Source of the DNA: Hormiphora californensis
Taxonomy: Eukaryota; Ctenophora; Tentaculata; Cydippida; Pleurobrachiidae
Direction of reading: 5' to 3'
DNA length: 64,000 bases
NCBI GenBank assembly: GCA_020137815.1
Contig: CM035359.1
Coordinates: forward strand, 6,728,468-6,792,467
Shown here one piece after another: positions 51,001-61,995 of this stretch. The position numbers and the translations under genes were made by a program. Position 1 is the first letter of the stretch; each line of letters starts with the position of its first letter. The notes under the pieces are model-generated. The model was not told where the DNA came from and searched no databases. It saw only the letters and a program-made list of their open reading frames with translations.

Positions 51001-54000
51001 ATTGGAATGTAATTGGAAGTAATTATACATGTAATTAAAGGGTAATTACATGTAATTAAAGGGTAATTACATGTAATTAAAAGGTATATTACATGTAATT
51101 AAAAGGTCTGCATGATCCCAAATGACAATTTAAACATATTTTGACATATTTTGAGGCCCTGAGACCAGCGGGTGGCCAAATTTAATCAGGTTTCGGGTCG
51201 GCTGACGTAAAAACTCCGCGTTTTGGTCGAGGTAAACCATAAACCATAAACCATAAACCATAGATATTTTTAGAGTGAAAGTTTTGAAGCCCCCTGAAGT
51301 AGTAGAGAGGTGTTCTATGGCTCGTTGGAAAGGTCTCGAGGTCCCGCGACGTATAGGGGGTGTGGCGATGGCCATACCCAAACCTATAAGGGGTAGGACG
51401 CGAAAAACAGTCAAAATAAGGGGTATACAGAACTCGGCAATTGGAAGGAGTAGAAAGGTGTTATAGGGTGCGTTCGAAAGCTCTCGAGGTGCTGAAGTAA
51501 TTGGAATGTAATTGGAAGTAATTACATGTAATTAAAGCGTAATTACATGTAATTAAAGGGTAATTACATGTAATTAAAAGGTCCAAATGACCCCAAATGA
51601 CAATTCAGACATATTTTGACATCTTTGGAGGCCCTGAGACAAGCGGGTGGCCAAATTTAATCCGGTTTCGGGTCGGCTGACGTAAAAACTCCGCGTTTTG
51701 GTCGAGATAACCATAAACCATAACCATAGATATTTTTAGAGTGAAAGTTTTGAAGCCCCCTGAAGTAGTAGAGAGGTGTTCTATGGCTCGTTGGAAAGGT
51801 CTCGAGGTCCCGCGACGTATAGGGGGTGTGGCGATGGCCATACCCAAACCTATAAGGGGTAGGACGCGAAAAACAGTCAAAATAAGGGGTATACAGAACT
51901 CAGCAATTAGAAGGAGTAGAAAGGTGTTCTAGGGTGCGTTCGAAAGCTCTCGAGGTGCTGAAGTAATTGGAATGTAATTGGAAGTAATCATACTACTTAC
52001 TATTCAAATTGTCAGTGCTACATCACCTAGCAACTACACCTGCACGTGCAATTATTAGAGCAACTTAGAAACCTCACTCCCAGTTGCAGTTTTGGGTACT
52101 AAGGGAAATTCAATTCTGCACGTGCATTCTTTTACTTTTGTCCTGATGTCTAACTCTTCAACCCCAAGCGCTATTCGGCAACGGTCATCTGGGTCCAGGA
52201 AAACTGCTGCTGTCAGGGAGCAGGCTAGAGATTATGACAGATTACGCCAACGTGTTCAAGCGAGCCAATCAACGACTACTGATAGCTTTACCCAACATCG
52301 ACCAAGGGTGATTACTCCAGTTGAATATAGAAATCTCCGAATCGGCTACATAGCTTAGCGGCCACGTTTTCACGGGATGAGTTTCTGGAACAGCACTGCA
52401 CCTCCCTGACATTGATCTCTTAAATTCGCACCTTGACATTGTCAGGAAGCCCAGAGCGTACAACAACATGGGTATAAGGGAGAAAGTGAGAGATAGGCTA
52501 GGAACGGATGGTGCAGGTGATGTCAGCGTTCCCTAATCAAGCTACCATTTCCCCAAAATTCGCCCGTAGGGCGAACGGGCCTACTAGTTACATATAATTA
52601 AAATGTAATTACATGTAATTAAAGGGTAATTACATGTAATTAAAAGGTCTAAATGACCCAGAATGATAATTTAAACATATTTTGACATATTTGGAGGCCC
52701 TGAGACCAGCGGGTGGCCAAATTTATTCCGGTTTCGGGTCGGCTGACGTAAAAACTCCGCGTTTTGGTCGAGGTAACCATAAAACCATAAAACCATAAAA
52801 CCATAGATATTTTTAGAGTGAAAGTTTTGAAGCCCCCTGAAGTAGTAGAGAGGTGTTCTATGGCTCGTTGGAAAGGTCTCGAGGTCCCGCGACGTATAGG
52901 GGGTGTGGCGATGGCCATACCCAAACCTATAAGGGGTAGGACGCGAAAAACAGTCAAAATAAGGGGTATACAGAACTCGGCAATTAGAAGGAGTAGAAAG
53001 GTGTTCTAGGGTGCGTTCGAAAGCTCTCGAGGTGCTGAAGTAATTGGAATGTAATTGGAAGTAATTACATGTAATTAAAATGTAATTACATGCAATTAAA
53101 GGGTAATTACATGTAATTAAAAGGTCTAAATGACCCCAAATGACAATTTAGACATATTTTGACATATTTGGAGGCTCCGAGACCAGCGAGTGGCCAAATT
53201 TAATCAGGTTTCGGGTCGGCTGACGTAAAAACTCCGCGTTTTGGTCGAGGTAAAACCATAAACCATAAAACCATAAACCATAGATATTTTTAGAGTGAAA
53301 GTTTTGAAGCCCCCTGAAGTAGTAGAGAGGTGTTCTATGGCTCGTTGGAAAGGTCTCGAGGTCCCGCGACGTATAGGGGGTGTGGCGATGGCCATACCCA
53401 AACCTATAAGGGGTAGGACGCGAAAAACAGTCAAAATAAGGGGTATGCTGAACTCGGCAATTAGAAGCAGTAGAAAGGTGTTCTAGGGTGCGTTCGAAAG
53501 CTCTCGAGGTACTGAAGTAATTGGAATGTAATTGGAAGTAATTACATGTAATTAAAATGTAATTACATGTAATTAAAGGGTAATTACATGTAATTAAAAG
53601 GTCTAAATGACCCCAAATGACAATTTAGACATATTTTGACATATTTGGAGGCCCTGAGACCAGCGGGTGGCCAAATTTAATCAGGTTTCGGGGCGGCTGA
53701 CGTAAAAACTCCGCGTTTTGGTCGAGATATGTAATGTATGTTTTACAAGAAAAATGAAAAGGGTAGTTTAAAGCAGGAAAGATTGACCAGCTAAGGGCTA
53801 TGGTAATGTGTGTGAAGGCAATGCAATATTTCACTGCATTGGTAATAATTAGTGCTCCGTGGCCTAAATTTGGTGCTCTGGGGGGGGGACAATGTTAAAT
53901 ATCACATACCAGTAACGATGACTTCAGTGGTTTTAGAGATCCAGCTGTCACTGTTGTACGCAAAGCACTGGTAAATGCCACTGTCACTTGACTTGGGGCT

Positions 54001-56663
54001 GTCGATGGGGAAGGTAATAGCCTTACCATTCTTCATCCAGTTACCCTGGAAACAATAATGTAGTTATTAATTGCCCTGGAGACAATAATGTAGTTATTAA
54101 TTGCCCTGCATAACTCATTTGCTATACATGCTGGCCAACACTCAAAAATTTGAAAAAAAACCCTTGTTGAGGTTCTGGCGACTGGCAATATCATGTGATG
54201 TTCATATCCTCTGAGGATATCTTTTAACATTAAAAAGGACGTAATTTAAATTTACTTACATCTCCATTGGATGTTTTGCATGTCAGTGAGAGGGCTCCCT
54301 CGGATTCCCCATCCTCATACAGATAGTAGTTGGTAGGCTCTTGTGTGAACTGTACTGGGGACTCCGCTGAAGTGGTATAATTGGGTTGGTGTGATATCAG
54401 TACCGGAGTAGATAACTTAGCTTTACAAGAGATTCAAGAGATTCAAATTAAAAAGTACTTAACAATAATATTATTGTCATATAACTATAGGTAAAAAGGT
54501 GGGAGTAGGAGGGGTAGAGAGAGGGTTCAGAGGGGTAATAATAACCAAGTTGTGAGTTATCAAGTACTCAGTGAACTGCAGTTTGTGAACTGTAATTGTC
54601 AACCCTTTCTCATCTCGTCCTCAGGTTTAAAAATAACAATCCACAAACCTTGATCGATTCCCAAGCACAAAATAATTATAAAATTCACATACCTTGTGAC
54701 ATTGATGCTGTAGCGACATTACTTTTACAGTTGCCCTCTCCAATACACGCTTTACAGGTGTAGGAACCGGATGTGGTTGTTTTCAGAGTCCTACCGTTGT
54801 CAGTTAGCCCAGTGGTTACCTCCGTGCCGTCGCTTGCCCACCAGGTGTAGGTGGGTACCGGGTTAGACTCTGATAACGGGGATAATTGGGGATTTAGATT
54901 GGAATACTGTAAGATGTCTTTATTACACCACAGTATTATCCTGGAGGCAACACCTCAGTTTCATTTCTCACCGTCTTTATATCCGATGGTTCCACAGCAA
55001 AGTGTAGCAGTCTGTCCATCTGTCACCTTGTCTCCGTTAAGAGCCAGAGTGGTTGATGTATACTCGATATTTCCAAACTCTTGCTTAACTTCGACCTTGT
55101 ACTCGTAGGCTACTTGTGTGACAACCCCGTCGGTGAGGGTAGCCTTCACTTTGCACTCGTATGTTCCAGCCATCCGGGATTTTATGTTGAACAACACCTA
55201 GTAGTGGTTTAGGCTGCATGTATAAGGTCCAAATAAGGAATTAAACCGCTCTTTCTGATACAGATCACACAGGTTAGTCCATCGAGATGTTTAGAATATC
55301 GAAGGATATGACAGCAATGCTTTGGAGCGGTGTTTGTCTATGACTTACCAGAGTGTTCTCCTTAACAGTCAAATCAGCGATTGAGTCGACCTTGATTTCT
55401 GCAGATCCATGTACAATGAAAGCGTTGGAATCGCTTACAAGCTCACCATCTAGGAAATTGGAAGATTTAGATCTGAGTAGACAATTCACTGAATGATCAA
55501 GACTTAGGTATAAATACTTTACTACTAAAAACACAAAGTATCATTAAATTATTTAATCATTGATCTGCCGTAAAATCCTTGTGGAGGCAGTTTTCACAGT
55601 CCTTACTTTTGTACCACATTATTTCACAGTCCTTACCTTTGTACCATTCGATGGAGTATTCAGGATTGAAGGTTCCAGAAACCTCACAATCAAGTCCGGT
55701 CCTGACTGCCTTCTGAGCAGTGTCAATCTTGATCGTCGTTGTAGTTAACTCAATCTCAGTGTGAGCTGAAATAAAGTTAAATAAGGAATTCATTTCCTTT
55801 GCTCGACCCTACTATAACACATGGTAATACATGGTAACACATGGTAACACATGGTAACGCATGGTAACACATGGTAACGGAAACAGAATCACTATACTTA
55901 CTGTATACGTTGACAGAGGCTACATTGCTATAAATGGTCATGTCCCCGTTGACAGCCTTGCACTGGTAGAATCCCGCGTGATCCTCGCTGGCACTGTCAA
56001 CTGTGATCACGTTGCTGTTGCTGTTGTACAACTCCGTCATTACCCTGGGAAATGTTGGTTTATTATTATACCCTGGGCAGGGAAGTACCCTGGGCAGGGA
56101 AGTACCCTGGGCAGGGAAATATTTGTTTATTATTATACCAGCTGCAAGGAACGTAATTGGTAATCGCGAGCTCCCGCAGAGGCCAGCCATGGCTTCGTAA
56201 CTACACGTGCATGGTACTTACATGGTGGGGATGGTACTTTGCTTGTACCACGTGTAGGTAGCTGTTTCATCCGCTACACATGTCAGGGTTAATTTGGATC
56301 CCTTGTTAACGATGACAGAGGAGGGGTTGGTGGTTAGAGAGAATCCTTGAACACATCCCAGCACTGCTGCACACAACCTGTCAATATGAAACGAGATGAT
56401 CCAGTGATCCTAGATTCCTAGGCTGGAGTTACTCCAGTGGAGTAGGACAACAGCAGGGAAAATACTGCAAGGGATCTCTAGAACTGTGGAGAATCATGTA
56501 TGGTGATAATAACACCAAAAATTTAAAACCTTTTCAACAATTAAAGCATTATGAGGTGGGACAAGAAAGCAATAATATTTTAAGCATGCTAAATGCTAGT
56601 CAAATAAAATTAACAAGTAAATTAAACCATTACTTACAGTGCGAGACCCAGATTCCTTTTCAT
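41038..56663 (-). CDS. Eight-Ig-domain transmembrane receptor
   Basis: Exons in transcript order: 56638-56663 and 56222-56377 (signal peptide, MKRNLGLALLCAAVLGC, then Ig 1), 55902-56044, 55637-55765, 55349-55449, 54972-55197, 54693-54869, 54260-54366, 53910-54045, 49183-49319, 48886-49025, 48531-48717, 47923-48238, 47522-47709, 47259-47361, 46263-46423, 45605-45740, 45298-45454 (membrane helix). These sum to 2726 nt, phase 2, with every junction in phase. Eight Ig-like domains are recognisable from C/W/Y-x-C signatures such as AGFYQCKAV, SGSYTCKAC, SGIYQCFAY, SGTYYCKAT and EGKYKCTSA. The helix is AAVVAASIIAGIIIFICFVF followed by a Cys-rich, basic stretch. The tail is supplied by alternative exons listed separately. 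Type I cell-surface adhesion or recognition receptor; ligand unknown. Two exons (54972, 48531) merge the end or start of neighbouring domains, showing intron loss. The long intron 49320-53909 is filled by tandem repeats. Confidence 0.85.
41221..41325. mobile_element. MITE family 2 copy
   Basis: Contains GGCCACGGCTATTTTCC and its complement near the middle, and the characteristic GGCACGACTTTTTCCCCCC right end. Lies in the intron between tail exons 41382-41512 and 41038-41165. Confidence 0.5.
41685..41925 (-). mobile_element. tRNA-derived SINE
   Basis: On the minus strand it begins with a tRNA-like head. TGGTGTAGTGG is an exact pol III A box, and GGTTCGATCC, about 35 bp on, fits the B box. A body of about 170 bp and a short T-run follow. 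The element is flanked by ATTGCTTACAG on both sides (41926-41936 and 41674-41684), an 11-bp target duplication. Not a functional tRNA: the acceptor ends do not pair as a clean cloverleaf. Confidence 0.8.
42044..43719. other. Non-coding stretch with hairpin-rich elements
   Basis: No exon is supported. 42200-42320 and 42718-42890 are packed with short inverted repeats. 42300-42660 is CT/GT-rich simple sequence, and 43080-43200 has GC-rich palindromic pieces. Confidence 0.5.
42718..42890. mobile_element. Foldback MITE made of serial hairpins
   Basis: Outer arms AACGTCCTGCACGGCATGTG and its near complement enclose three inner hairpins, including the near-perfect palindrome around CGCTCTGCAGTGCAGAGCG (about 42826-42854) and GTGAAATGCAC...GTGCATTTCAC. 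Confidence 0.6.
43720..44002 (-). CDS. Alternative cytoplasmic tail B of the Ig receptor
   Basis: Begins in phase 2 after a polypyrimidine tract and acceptor at 44003-44004, so it can replace tail A. It starts GLSCWCCNYDSA, again Cys-rich, then has a KGDKKGDKKGDKK repeat, a Pro/Gly spacer, and the shared end FSMAGSQFVKFNKEHGIYVR before TAG at 43720-43722 (93 residues). An internal GTGAGG donor lies in phase 0 right after GIY, near 43754. Using it would join this tail to the exon at 41954-42043. Confidence 0.65.
44275..44959 (-). CDS. Alternative cytoplasmic tail A of the Ig receptor
   Basis: A single exon of 685 nt that begins in phase 2, exactly what the membrane exon 45298-45454 leaves, and ends at TAA 44275-44277 (227 residues). 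It opens with a Cys-rich membrane-proximal segment (CLISCIACCPCCF), a likely palmitoylation cluster, then a Lys/Ser-rich disordered stretch with many RS/SP sites, and ends with FFSIPNSPFVKYDSETGMY and a short basic end (RNERV). The end resembles that of tail B (FSMAGSQFVKFNKEHGIY), so the two exons probably arose by duplication. Confidence 0.7.
45020..45130. repeat. Short minisatellite (TATGAAGGAGCACAT)n
   Basis: About six irregular copies of an approximately 20-bp unit containing ATTATGAAGGAGC, in the intron between the membrane exon and tail A. Confidence 0.8.
49371..50065. repeat. Tandem array 1: five units of about 130-145 bp
   Basis: Each unit starts ATTCGGGGCCTGGCAAGGCC and ends in a poly-A run plus (CCATAA)n of variable number, which explains the unequal lengths. 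Starts are at about 49371, 49504, 49648, 49787 and 49917. A plus-strand frame through the units is not considered a gene. Lies inside the receptor intron 49320-53909. Confidence 0.95.
50066..53728. repeat. Tandem array 2: six units of about 470 bp
   Basis: Units begin GATATTTTTAGAGTGAAAGT near 50082, 50573, 51265, 51731, 52807 and 53283, and are separated by (ACCATA)n. A core of about 190 bp is almost invariant. The rest holds palindromic TAATTACATGTAATTA repeats, varying in number, and a conserved end (AAAACTCCGCGTTTTGGTCG). One unit has a partial internal duplication (50936-51115), and one is split by a Helitron. Small frames on both strands repeat with each unit and are not taken as genes. 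Confidence 0.95.
51988..52587 (+). mobile_element. Non-autonomous Helitron (copy 2) inside tandem array 2
   Basis: 600 bp. Begins TCATACTACTTACTATTC and ends with the hairpin TTCGCCCGTAGGGCGAA, eight bases, then CTAG. Left flank GGAAGTAA and right flank TTACAT join to the sequence found in the uninterrupted repeat units, so it inserted between A and T without duplication. A short basic frame (52151-52358, start MSNSSTPSAIRQRSSGSRK) may be a remnant of an N-terminal Helitron protein region or host sequence. Confidence 0.9.
55590..55650 (-). other. Duplicated splice donor of Ig domain 2
   Basis: A 30-bp tandem duplication repeats the exon end and its donor (GGTACAAA then GTAAGGACTGTGAAA). Use of the distal donor adds 30 nt in frame to exon 55637-55765, without a stop, giving ten extra residues (KDCEIMWYK region). 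Confidence 0.6.
55815..55880. repeat. 11-bp minisatellite (ACACATGGTAA)n
   Basis: About six copies of ACACATGGTAA in the intron after exon 55902-56044. A 17-bp repeat of CCCTGGGCAGGGAAGTA (three copies) lies at 56080-56120, near the acceptor of that exon. Confidence 0.85.
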
Positions 56664-57497
56664 TCTCCTGTTATCTCAATATCTCGTTCTGTTTATTTCA
56701 TTCACTAAGCTAATATAGAATGATTAATTTAAAAAAATACAAGTGCTAATTTTAAATAAGTTATAAAAACTAACAAAAACTACTGGAAATTGACACGAAA
56801 TATAATGATCACCAGTTCGATCTCTCCACGAGGGATCAACTGCATGGCGATGTGCTGCCTCAAAATAGCAACAATCGTCCCTCTGCAGCAGCAACAAGGT
56901 GGTAACGAGCTACTACGCTTACATATAATCCCTGACCTCTGCTGTTGTGGTAAGAATACCTTAATTAGGGTGATTTAATATGAAATATATAAACATGGAG
57001 AGAGAGGGAGATGGAGGGTGGTATCGTCTTATGTGGAGATATGCATGTGGTGATTTAGAGGGCGAGAGAGAGTTCCAAATCCACCGCAAAGTTACTCAAA
57101 TTAACAACAGCAACTTTGACGGCTCATATAAATTACTGAAGTTGACATGGGTTAAACACCGGAACAATGTATAAACTACAGGCAAAGCAATGAGTACCCT
57201 CAATCCGCGACAATTTATAATTTATATTTAGAAAATAGTGACATTCAACAATCTGAGAAAAATTAATGCGATATGGCGATATTTGATTGATCAAGAGGAC
57301 ACGAAAAGTAGTTGAGTGATCCAGGAAGAAAGAGATTACACACAACACACTTCGGAGAGAGGGAGAGGGGGTAGGAGTGTGAGAGAGAGAGAGAAAGGAG
57401 GGACCGAGGTTGCTGTAAACTAGTCAGGGCAGTGAAAAGAAGGAGAGAGTTTGAAGAAACATTCGAAGAGAGCGAGAGGGATAGAGAGAAAGAGAGA

Positions 57498-57579
<82 letters not shown>

Positions 57580-57892
57580 TGGAGAGAGAGAGAGAGATCA
57601 GAGAGAAAAAGAGAGATTGAAGGATGCAGGTGCAGAGTGCAGACAGAGCATGTGACGTAGCGATGTATAATATCATGACTGGTATTATTTTGGGAACCAA
57701 AAAAACAAACAACTGTTATAATAAACAGCTTAAATTTTATTTAGTTTTTCATGTATACTCAAAGTAAACAAAAAGCATCACTAAATTATTTGGCAGTTTG
57801 GCTACCAATTTTAATGATTATACGGTATGGAATTAAAACGTGCTGCGAATAGTAATCTTGCAATTGATATTCCTGAACAGTATCATCTTTTT
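56664..57892. other. Intergenic, upstream of the Ig receptor
   Basis: Probable promoter side of the receptor gene and 3' side of the 7TM gene. It contains a (GA)n microsatellite (57490-57600). Short frames here show no protein-family features. Confidence 0.5.
57490..57600. repeat. (GA)n microsatellite
   Basis: About 100 bp of nearly pure GA dinucleotide between the receptor and 7TM genes. Confidence 0.95.
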
Positions 57893-58046
57893 AGTCTCTG
57901 CAGAGAGATGGAGGTGGTGTATCATTGTTTAGTCTCTGCAGAGAGATGGAGGTGGTGTATCATTGTTTAGTCTCTGCAGAGAGATGGAGGTGGTGTATCA
58001 TTGTTTAGTCTCTGCAGAGAGATGGGGGTGGTGTATCATTGTTTAG
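57893..58046. repeat. Four 38-bp repeats overlapping a stop codon
   Basis: Unit starts AGTCTCTGCAGAGAGATGGA; copies at 57893, 57931, 57969 and 58007. The last copy in plus coordinates codes for the C-terminal residues and stop of the 7TM protein; the other three lie in its 3' UTR. Confidence 0.95.
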
Positions 58047-59432
58047 TCTTAGAATCCAGCTTGCAGGGACTTGTTGGCATGCAGGGAGCTGAAGGTTTTG
58101 TTGGACTTGTTGCCGGTTGCGATACCTAGCTACTCCCGCCTTCACCATCGTATAAGTGAGGAAAGTAGCCTCGTGGAGCGAGATTTGAACTGAGAGCTTC
58201 ACGACGTCACACATGGATAATTTACCCATTTGATACAGTGCCCTAATTACAAATGAACAGCTATCTGCCTCATTGGCGACTATCATATTCAACCTGAAAC
58301 AGCTACTCGCATTGTATGGTCTGAGGGAGAGAAGGGTGATATCGTATATGATCTCAACGAGGGAGTTGGCTACGGTCAGCATACTAATCCTCTGCCGGGC
58401 ACCAGGCACAAGCTTATGGGAGGCCATGTAGTTTTTAAATGAGATTAAGATATAGATAACACAGCAGAACATGCTCACCCCAAAACTACCAAGTATAGCG
58501 TAGTTAGTTATTGTAGTCCTGGTGGACTGCCGGTCTTGAAAGAAGCACAGCGAGTGACTGCTGTTCGCCTCGATGACAAACCATACTGTGAATATGGTCG
58601 TGAAGAGAAAGACAACAAACCAACTTAAAATTGAAGCAACTCGAACAATGGAGTTTTTGTGGATTCTAAACCTCAGCGGGAACGCTATCATATAGATTTG
58701 AAACACATAAACATTAATAGAGCTAAGCTTGAAAGCTCCTAAGCTGCACTGTGCCAATATTAGCATAATGGGTTTAACAAAAAAGTAGCGGGATGGTATG
58801 TAAGCGTCTAGCATACATCCAACTTGTAGTAACCCGTTAACACAGCACCAAAAGGGCTGGTTACATCGCAACAATCTCAGTGTCCAGTTCTCTCTCTTTT
58901 TCAACCTCAACAGAAGAGAGATGGCAGACATTATCACCATGGCAATAGGGTAACCTAGCCATATAAGGAGCTCTGTCACTGGAAACACAATGGAATCTTT
59001 CCTATCGGGTACAACACCATCGTAACCCTTGGTCGAGTTCGCCAGGAATGCAGTCATCCTGTCCCAGGCATCAGTTCCGTCCACCTCCTCTACCAACTCT
59101 GCAGAGAGGAGGATGACTGTAACAAACACCTCCAATGAGGGGTAGGTCATGTTGATGGCTGCTATCCCCTGACCCTCCTCAAGCAGCTTTCTTGCGTCCT
59201 AAAACAGTGGAGGAGGGGGAGTTTAAATGGATATGTCGATAATGATGTAATGCAATGTAATAGAACTGCAAGCTATACACACACAACCTACCCATTTGTT
59301 TATACGTTCCCCATCGACATCCAGTAGCACCTCAGCTATCTCGTCTTTTCTCCAGAACCCAGAACTATTCTCATCAACACTTGATAGATTCCTCAAGCCA
59401 GAAATTATCGAACTCAGCTCTGCGTTTATCAT
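58005..59432 (-). CDS. Seven-transmembrane protein, unclassified GPCR-like
   Basis: Two exons: 59292-59432 (Met at 59432, 47 codons, phase 0) and 58005-59198. The N-terminus is soluble with helical, charged sequence and N-glycosylation sites (NMT, NST). It is followed by about seven hydrophobic helices, beginning near LLIWLGYPIAMVIM and including SWFVVFLFTTIFTVWFVIE and FGVSMFCCVIYILISF. No DRY or NPxxY motif is clear, so it is not an ordinary rhodopsin-class receptor. An adhesion-like or lineage-specific 7TM family is possible. The C-terminus ends in the first of four 38-bp repeats that each carry the same stop. More 5' exons may exist beyond 59432. Confidence 0.65.
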
Positions 59433-60048
59433 GACATGCAATTAGCTACAATTATGATGCTTTATAGCATGCCCTCTGACAGGGAAACAGCTTTATTAGC
59501 TGAAGACAAAGCTAATAAAGCTGTTTCTTCATGAAGACAAAGCTTCCTTGGGAAAAATAAGCAGTGAGAACATTGAAACAAAGCTAACTGAAACATAAAG
59601 CCATCAATTATCTACTGAGTACTGTTCACTGGATTATAAAATTCAGTATTCTTATTACTTTCTACCACTACGCCCCTACCCCACCCCAAAACACCCCACC
59701 CAAAAACACCCCAACCCACCCAACCCCACCCCACCCCACCACAACCCACCCTACCCCACCCCACCCAACCCCACCCCGCCCCACCCCACCCACCCCACGC
59801 CACTCCACTCCACATGCCCTATTGCCCTCCGCACAAGCGTCCCAGTTGGCGCGAGCTTCAGGAGCAACGTACTAAATGGGTGATAAACAAGGAAAAAACA
59901 AAGTATCGGTACTGGGAAATAAATGGATGACTTTGTAACCAATGTTTAATAGTGAGGATAGTAACTGTTCTTAAAGTACCCAGCCCGACCTCCCTTGACG
60001 CGTCGTGACCTCAAGTATTATGGCGTGATCACGTGTCTAATACATTTA
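59433..60048. repeat. Spacer with hairpin and C-rich (CCCCACC)n tract
   Basis: AACAGCTTTATTAGCT and its complement form a hairpin at about 59486-59526. 59673-59815 is a run of CCCCACCC-type repeats, so the minus strand is G-rich with many GGGG blocks. A 67-residue Gly/Trp frame on that strand is simple-sequence translation. Confidence 0.85.
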
Positions 60049-60052
60049 TTAA

Positions 60053-61440
60053 GGGTACGCTAACCAAAAATTTTTTTCGAGTGCAGGGAAATCTCTCACC
60101 GTAGGGTTGTAGGCCATGCCAAGGAGACCTCAAATATGCAATTTGAGCTCTCAAATCGAATTCATATTTTTGCTACAGCTGCTTGAAAAATGAACTGAAA
60201 ATAAGTTTTTGGCATCTTAAAAATACATTTGTAAAGATAGGATCATAAAAATTTGTGGATTTGAAGAGGACAAAGAGGTGAGTAGCCACAAAAATTTTTT
60301 TGAAATCCGAGCTGATTTCCGGTCCTGAGATGGATTTCTTTTTTTTGACTTTAACGCCATATTTGGCCAAGTTCCGAAAATATTTGAAAGCTGTAAATTG
60401 GTCAAAAGTTGCGTCTAACGATTCTCTATATGGCCATAAATTTTGGGCGCGTCCTTATTTGAGATAAGCTGTACAGAGTTTTTTTGTGAAAGCCGTCATT
60501 TCAGAAATAAATAAATTCCCTGTATCTCAAAAACGGCTGATCGTAGAGACCTGAGATTATGCTTAAACGATTCAGAAGGTCCGATTTTGGGGGGGTCTTC
60601 TGAGAGACATTTTGCTCCTACTTCAACCGTTTTTGCTGTAATTGCGAAAAACAAATTCTATGAAAAGGGCAAAAGCTAAACTCCAAAATCCTGTAATTAG
60701 GGAATTTTAGCTAAGAAAGGACCGAAACTATGGAAAAATGTGTAACAAGCTAATTCCTTCACTATTTGGTCCATATGGGTCCCTATAATCACCAAAAACA
60801 AAATCACAAAAATCCACGATGGCGAAGATGGGTTTTTGTTTTTCGCAATTACAGCAAAAACGGTTGAAGTAGGAGCAAAATGTCTCTCAGAAGACCCCCC
60901 CAAAATCGGACCTTCTGAATCGTTTAAGCATAATCTCAGGTCTCTACGATCAGCCGTTTTTGAGATACAGGGAATTTATTTATTTCTGAAATGACGGCTT
61001 TCACAAAAAAAACCTCTTTACAGCTTATCTCAAATAAGGACACGCCCAAAATTTATGGCCACTTAGATAATCGTTAGACGCAACTTTTCACCAATTTACA
61101 GCTTTCACATGTTTTCGGAACTTTGCAAAATAGGGTGTTAAAGTGGAAAAAAAGAAATACATCTCAGGACCGGAAATCAGCCCGGATTGCAAAAAAAATT
61201 TTTGTGGTTATTCACCTTCATGTCCTCTTCAAATCCCCAAATTTTCATGCTCCTATCTTTAAAAAAAAATTTTTGAGATGCCAAAAACGTATTTACAGGA
61301 CATTTTTTAAACAGCTGTAGCAAAAATATGAATTCGACTTGAGGGCTAAAATTGCATATTTAAGGTCTCCTTGGTATGGCCTACAACCCTACGGTGAGAG
61401 ATTTCCCTGCACTCGAAAAAAAATTTTGGTTAGCGTACCC
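60053..61440. mobile_element. 1.39-kb foldback flanked by TTAA
   Basis: Begins GGGTACGCTAACC and ends with the complement. Arms of about 690 bp pair almost end to end, centred near 60745. TTAA lies on both sides (60049-60052 and 61441-61444), the target of piggyBac and Kolobok elements. No transposase. Confidence 0.8.
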
Positions 61441-61444
61441 TTAA

Positions 61445-61995
61445 CCAATGCAAGTGAAGCGAAGCAGTAAGTTAGAGTTTTTTCGTGCCCGGTCACTCGA
61501 ATGAATAATTCATTGATCTCAGTCGGAGAGTCTCAGATCCTCAGAACGTACCTACTGTACTTTTATAGTACTAATTATAGCACAATATAATAGAAAAATG
61601 GTAGGGTGGGGGCGCACTCAGATTATTTGCCCCGATCCCCCGGTAGCATTATCCTCTCCCGCCTCCGCCCCAATTAATTGGATACTAGGACTATAATAGT
61701 TGCGGGGAGTAGTTTCTCCCATAACCACTTTTATGGGCTGGTTCACTTGCTGAGGGCCGCACCCGGGCCGCACCAGTACTGTTATACTGTTGGTACAGCA
61801 TGTGTGTGCCAGTCTCCAATTTCTCTTGTACCTTTTAGCACAGTGTGAGTGTATTTTCAGGCAGTACAGCTGTAAACCAGTCACATATGGAAAAGACTCC
61901 TCCCATTTCCCATCCTGGCCCAGCTAGGCTACCCCGCTAGCTAGGCTATCCCACTAGCACTATAACTGGCTACTGTAGCAGACCCTTAAACGAAG
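61445..61995. other. Spacer without recognised features
   Basis: No exon, RNA gene or clear repeat is recognised between the TTAA foldback and the LINE fragment. Confidence 0.4.

Noticed and set aside
50091-53486. Repeated 63- to 66-residue frames on both strands of array 2
   Set aside because: They recur only because the DNA unit is copied; they lie in an intron and have no family features.
59612-59942. Gly/Trp-rich minus-strand frame
   Set aside because: Translation of the CCCCACC simple repeat.
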